The notes under the pieces were generated by a model. The model made no database searches and was not told where the DNA came from. It saw only the letters and a program-made list of their open reading frames with translations. From positions 49,212-113,211 of the forward strand of contig NZ_SGWQ01000017.1 of assembly GCF_004216555.1 (NCBI RefSeq): a DNA stretch of 64,000 nucleotides, written 5' to 3'. This DNA comes from Herbihabitans rhizosphaerae (GTDB lineage Bacteria > Actinomycetota > Actinomycetes > Mycobacteriales > Pseudonocardiaceae). Made by a program: the position numbers and the translations under genes. Of this stretch, positions 62,673-64,000 are shown one piece after another (the first letter of the stretch is position 1; the number at the start of each line of letters is the position of its first letter).

Positions 62673-63266
62673 ATGACGGGCACGACGGATCGGCCGCCGA
62701 GGGTGCGCCGCACGGCGGAGGACCGCAGGCGGCAGCTCATCGGCATCGGGTTGGAGATGCTCACGACCATGGCCTTCCACCAGGTGACGGTGGACGAGGT
62801 GGCCCGGCGCGCGGGGATCTCGCGGAGCCTGCTGTTCCACTACTTCCCGACCAAGCGGGACTACTACGCGGCGGTCGTGCGCGCGGCGGCGCGGCGGCTG
62901 CTGCGCGCCACCGTTCCGCTGGAGGGCGCCGAGCCAGCCGACCGATTGCGTGCCACCGTGGACGCCTACGTCGCGTTCATCCGCCGCCGTCGCGAGGCCT
63001 ACGTCTCGGTCTTCCGTGCGCCACGCCAGGACGAGTGGATCCTGGAGATCCACGAGGAGACGCAGAACGCGTTGTCCCACAAGGTGTTCGAGGCGCTCGG
63101 CATCGACAGTCCGGAGGAGACGCTGGTGCTCGCCGTGCGGGCGTGGTGGGCGTTCGCCGAGCACCTGTGCGTCGACTGGACCGCGCGCCGCGACGGCGGG
63201 GACGAGGAACTGGCCGCGATGCTCGTGGACACGCTGACCGACGTGGTGCGGCGCGCGGCAGTGTGA
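62673..63266 (+). CDS. TetR-family repressor of the acyl-CoA operon
   Basis: 197 residues. N-terminal HTH: RRRQLIGIGLEMLTTMAFHQVTVDEVARRAGISRSLLFHYFPTKRDYYAAVV. The ligand domain is helical with several Trp (EWILEIHEETQ, VRAWWAFAEHLCVDW), suited to a fatty-acyl ligand. ATG at 62673 has GGGAG five bases upstream; an earlier in-frame ATG (62646) lies inside the operator and is unlikely. Divergent from the acyl-CoA dehydrogenase, which it probably represses until an acyl-CoA binds. Confidence 0.93.
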   Translation: MTGTTDRPPRVRRTAEDRRRQLIGIGLEMLTTMAFHQVTVDEVARRAGISRSLLFHYFPTKRDYYAAVVRAAARRLLRATVPLEGAEPADRLRATVDAYVAFIRRRREAYVSVFRAPRQDEWILEIHEETQNALSHKVFEALGIDSPEETLVLAVRAWWAFAEHLCVDWTARRDGGDEELAAMLVDTLTDVVRRAAV

Positions 63267-63268
63267 TT

Positions 63269-63296
63269 GGCAATCCGTACTCAGGTACGGATTGCC
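63269..63296. promoter_or_regulatory. Mer-like 28-bp perfect palindrome before the MerR gene
   Basis: GGCAATCCGTAC-TCAG-GTACGGATTGCC, 12-base arms without mismatch, nine bases before the MerR ATG and three after the tetR stop. The inner TCCGTAC-N4-GTACGGA equals the core of the mercury-resistance merO dyad. It may also act as the terminator of tetR. Confidence 0.75.
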
Positions 63297-63304
63297 CCTC
63301 GAAT

Positions 63305-63722
63305 ATGCGCAGTGGTGAGGTCGCTCGGGCGGCCGGCGTGCACGTCGAGACGTTGCGGTACTACGAGCGCCGGGGGCTGCTCGCCGAGCCCAGCCGCACG
63401 CTCGGCGGCCACCGGGAGTACCCGGAGTCGGCCGTGACCGTGCTCCGCGTGATCAAGGCGGCGCAGCGCCTCGGGGTTCCAGCTCGACGAGATCGCCGAG
63501 CTGCTGGAGGTCGGCAAGCACCGGCACGGCCGCCGTCCGGCCGGGCTGCGGGACCGGGTCACCGCGAAGGTCTCCGAGGTGGAGGCGAAGATCGCCGACC
63601 TGGAGATCATCCGCGGTTCGCTGCGCGAGGCGATGGCCGCCGGCTGCGACGACGTGCCGTCCTGTGCCGACCACCCGGACTGCCCGCTGCCGTTCGCCGA
63701 GGTGATCCGCCGCCTTACCTGA
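63305..63722 (+). pseudogene. MerR-family regulator with a one-base frameshift
   Basis: The first 56 codons read SGEVARAAGVHVETLRYYERRGLL ... VIKAAQRLG in one frame. The sequence continues as FQLDEIAELLEVGKHRHGRR in another. Removing one G from the GGGG run at 63473-63476 restores a 138-residue MerR protein. The C-terminal part has a dimer helix (KVSEVEAKIADLEII) and a Cys-rich tail CDDVPSCADHPDCPLPF with three cysteines that could bind metal. It is either an inactivated gene or a homopolymer sequencing error. No mer or other metal-resistance genes are visible in the remaining bases. Confidence 0.85.
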
Positions 63723-63941
63723 TTACGCCACGCCCACGTGCATGGTGTTGCGGATGGCTTTGCGCTGCGGATCAACCCACGCTGGTGGGATGTAGTACGG
63801 GATCCCGTCTTGCATGATGATTTCCCAGTCTTGTTGGTGGATGGTGGTGTGGTGGTGTCGGCAGAGCAGTGTCATGAGTTCTGCCGAGGTTATTCCGCCG
63901 TCGATCCAGTGCACGATGTGGTGTGCGTCGGTCCATTCTGG
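63723..63941 (-). pseudogene. 3' remnant of a DUF222/HNH (13E12-type) endonuclease gene
   Basis: The minus strand reads PEWTDAHHIVHWIDGGITSA, then LLCRHHHTTIHQQDWEI and PPAWVDPQRKAIRNTMH to a TAA at 63723. This is the HNH nuclease end of the large actinobacterial DUF222 family (normally 400-500 residues). A stop codon (TGA at 63942-63944) immediately precedes PEWTD, and sequence beyond it to the window end is AT-richer and unrelated. The 5' part is therefore missing, probably through an insertion or recombination near 63945. Its stop directly abuts the MerR stop codon. Confidence 0.8.
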
Positions 63942-64000
63942 TCAATACCACTAAGTTAAGCTTTGTTGGTTCCATGGAATGTTGAACACGCCGCGTTAAA

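Overview
The window is chromosomal DNA from a high-G+C filamentous actinomycete, most likely of the Pseudonocardiales (Saccharothrix/Lentzea/Amycolatopsis-like; the genus cannot be fixed from sequence alone). Reasons: third-position GC is very high, GTG starts are frequent, and the gene set is typical: SARP/AfsR regulators, EspG/PPE-type ESX (type VII) cargo, Scr1-type XRE plus DUF397 pairs, oligoribonuclease, an ECF42 sigma factor with its DGPF partner, a DasR-type operator before a chitinase, and a mannosyltransferase of the GT87 family. There is no rRNA, no complete insertion sequence and no CRISPR array. Two tRNA genes are present: Lys(CTT) and His(GTG).

Layout. 1-3.9 kb: 5' portion of gltB. 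4.3-11.5 kb: the most unusual part. A three-gene operon (BesD/HalD-like Fe/2-oxoglutarate oxygenase, SAM methyltransferase, choline/carnitine acyltransferase) is convergent with a four-gene OpuC-type quaternary-amine ABC importer. I infer a locus that takes up or makes, hydroxylates and O-acylates an amino-acid-derived quaternary amine. 12-15.6 kb: DGPF protein, ECF42 sigma factor, SRPBCC protein, MFS exporter. 15.7-22.6 kb: chitinase with a DasR-type site, tRNA-Lys, L,D-transpeptidase, S4 protein, an esterase remnant, a dienelactone-hydrolase-like protein and its divergent GlxA/AraC regulator. 22.7-26.7 kb: tRNA-His, orn, a HerA-like ATPase, a glutamate-cysteine-ligase-like enzyme. 26.9-30.9 kb: two overlapping SARP regulators, the first cut short.

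30.9-35.3 kb: two divergent type VII secretion-associated operons around a large inverted repeat. 35.4-48.5 kb: mixed metabolism and transport (ferredoxin reductase type flavoprotein, GT87, alkaline-phosphatase-superfamily protein, LysR, TPR protein, secreted HNH nuclease, alpha-hydroxyacid oxidase, CPA1 antiporter with a UBP zinc finger, XRE/DUF397 pair). 48.5-51.3 kb: a second secretion-like operon (SseB/SAV_915-like protein, short WXG-like protein, WXG-glycine-zipper protein, membrane protein). 51.5-57.9 kb: family-A polymerase, acyl-CoA synthetase, FAD oxidase, subtilisin. 58.1-63.3 kb: a tightly overlapping operon (acyl-CoA dehydrogenase, two SDRs, APH-type kinase, histidine phosphatase) divergent from a TetR gene; it looks like a split version of ACAD10/11-type 4-hydroxyacid catabolism. 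The right edge carries a frameshifted MerR gene beside a mer-like operator and the 3' remnant of a DUF222-type HNH gene.

Three dispersed non-coding repeats recur in the window: a 105-bp element at two convergent gene junctions (44.7 and 58.0 kb), a CGCGGGACTCG family (26.7 and 51.5 kb), and an ATTCAGCGGGCTC family (7.9 and 35.3 kb). All functions are read from motifs recognised by eye; no database search or structure prediction was run.
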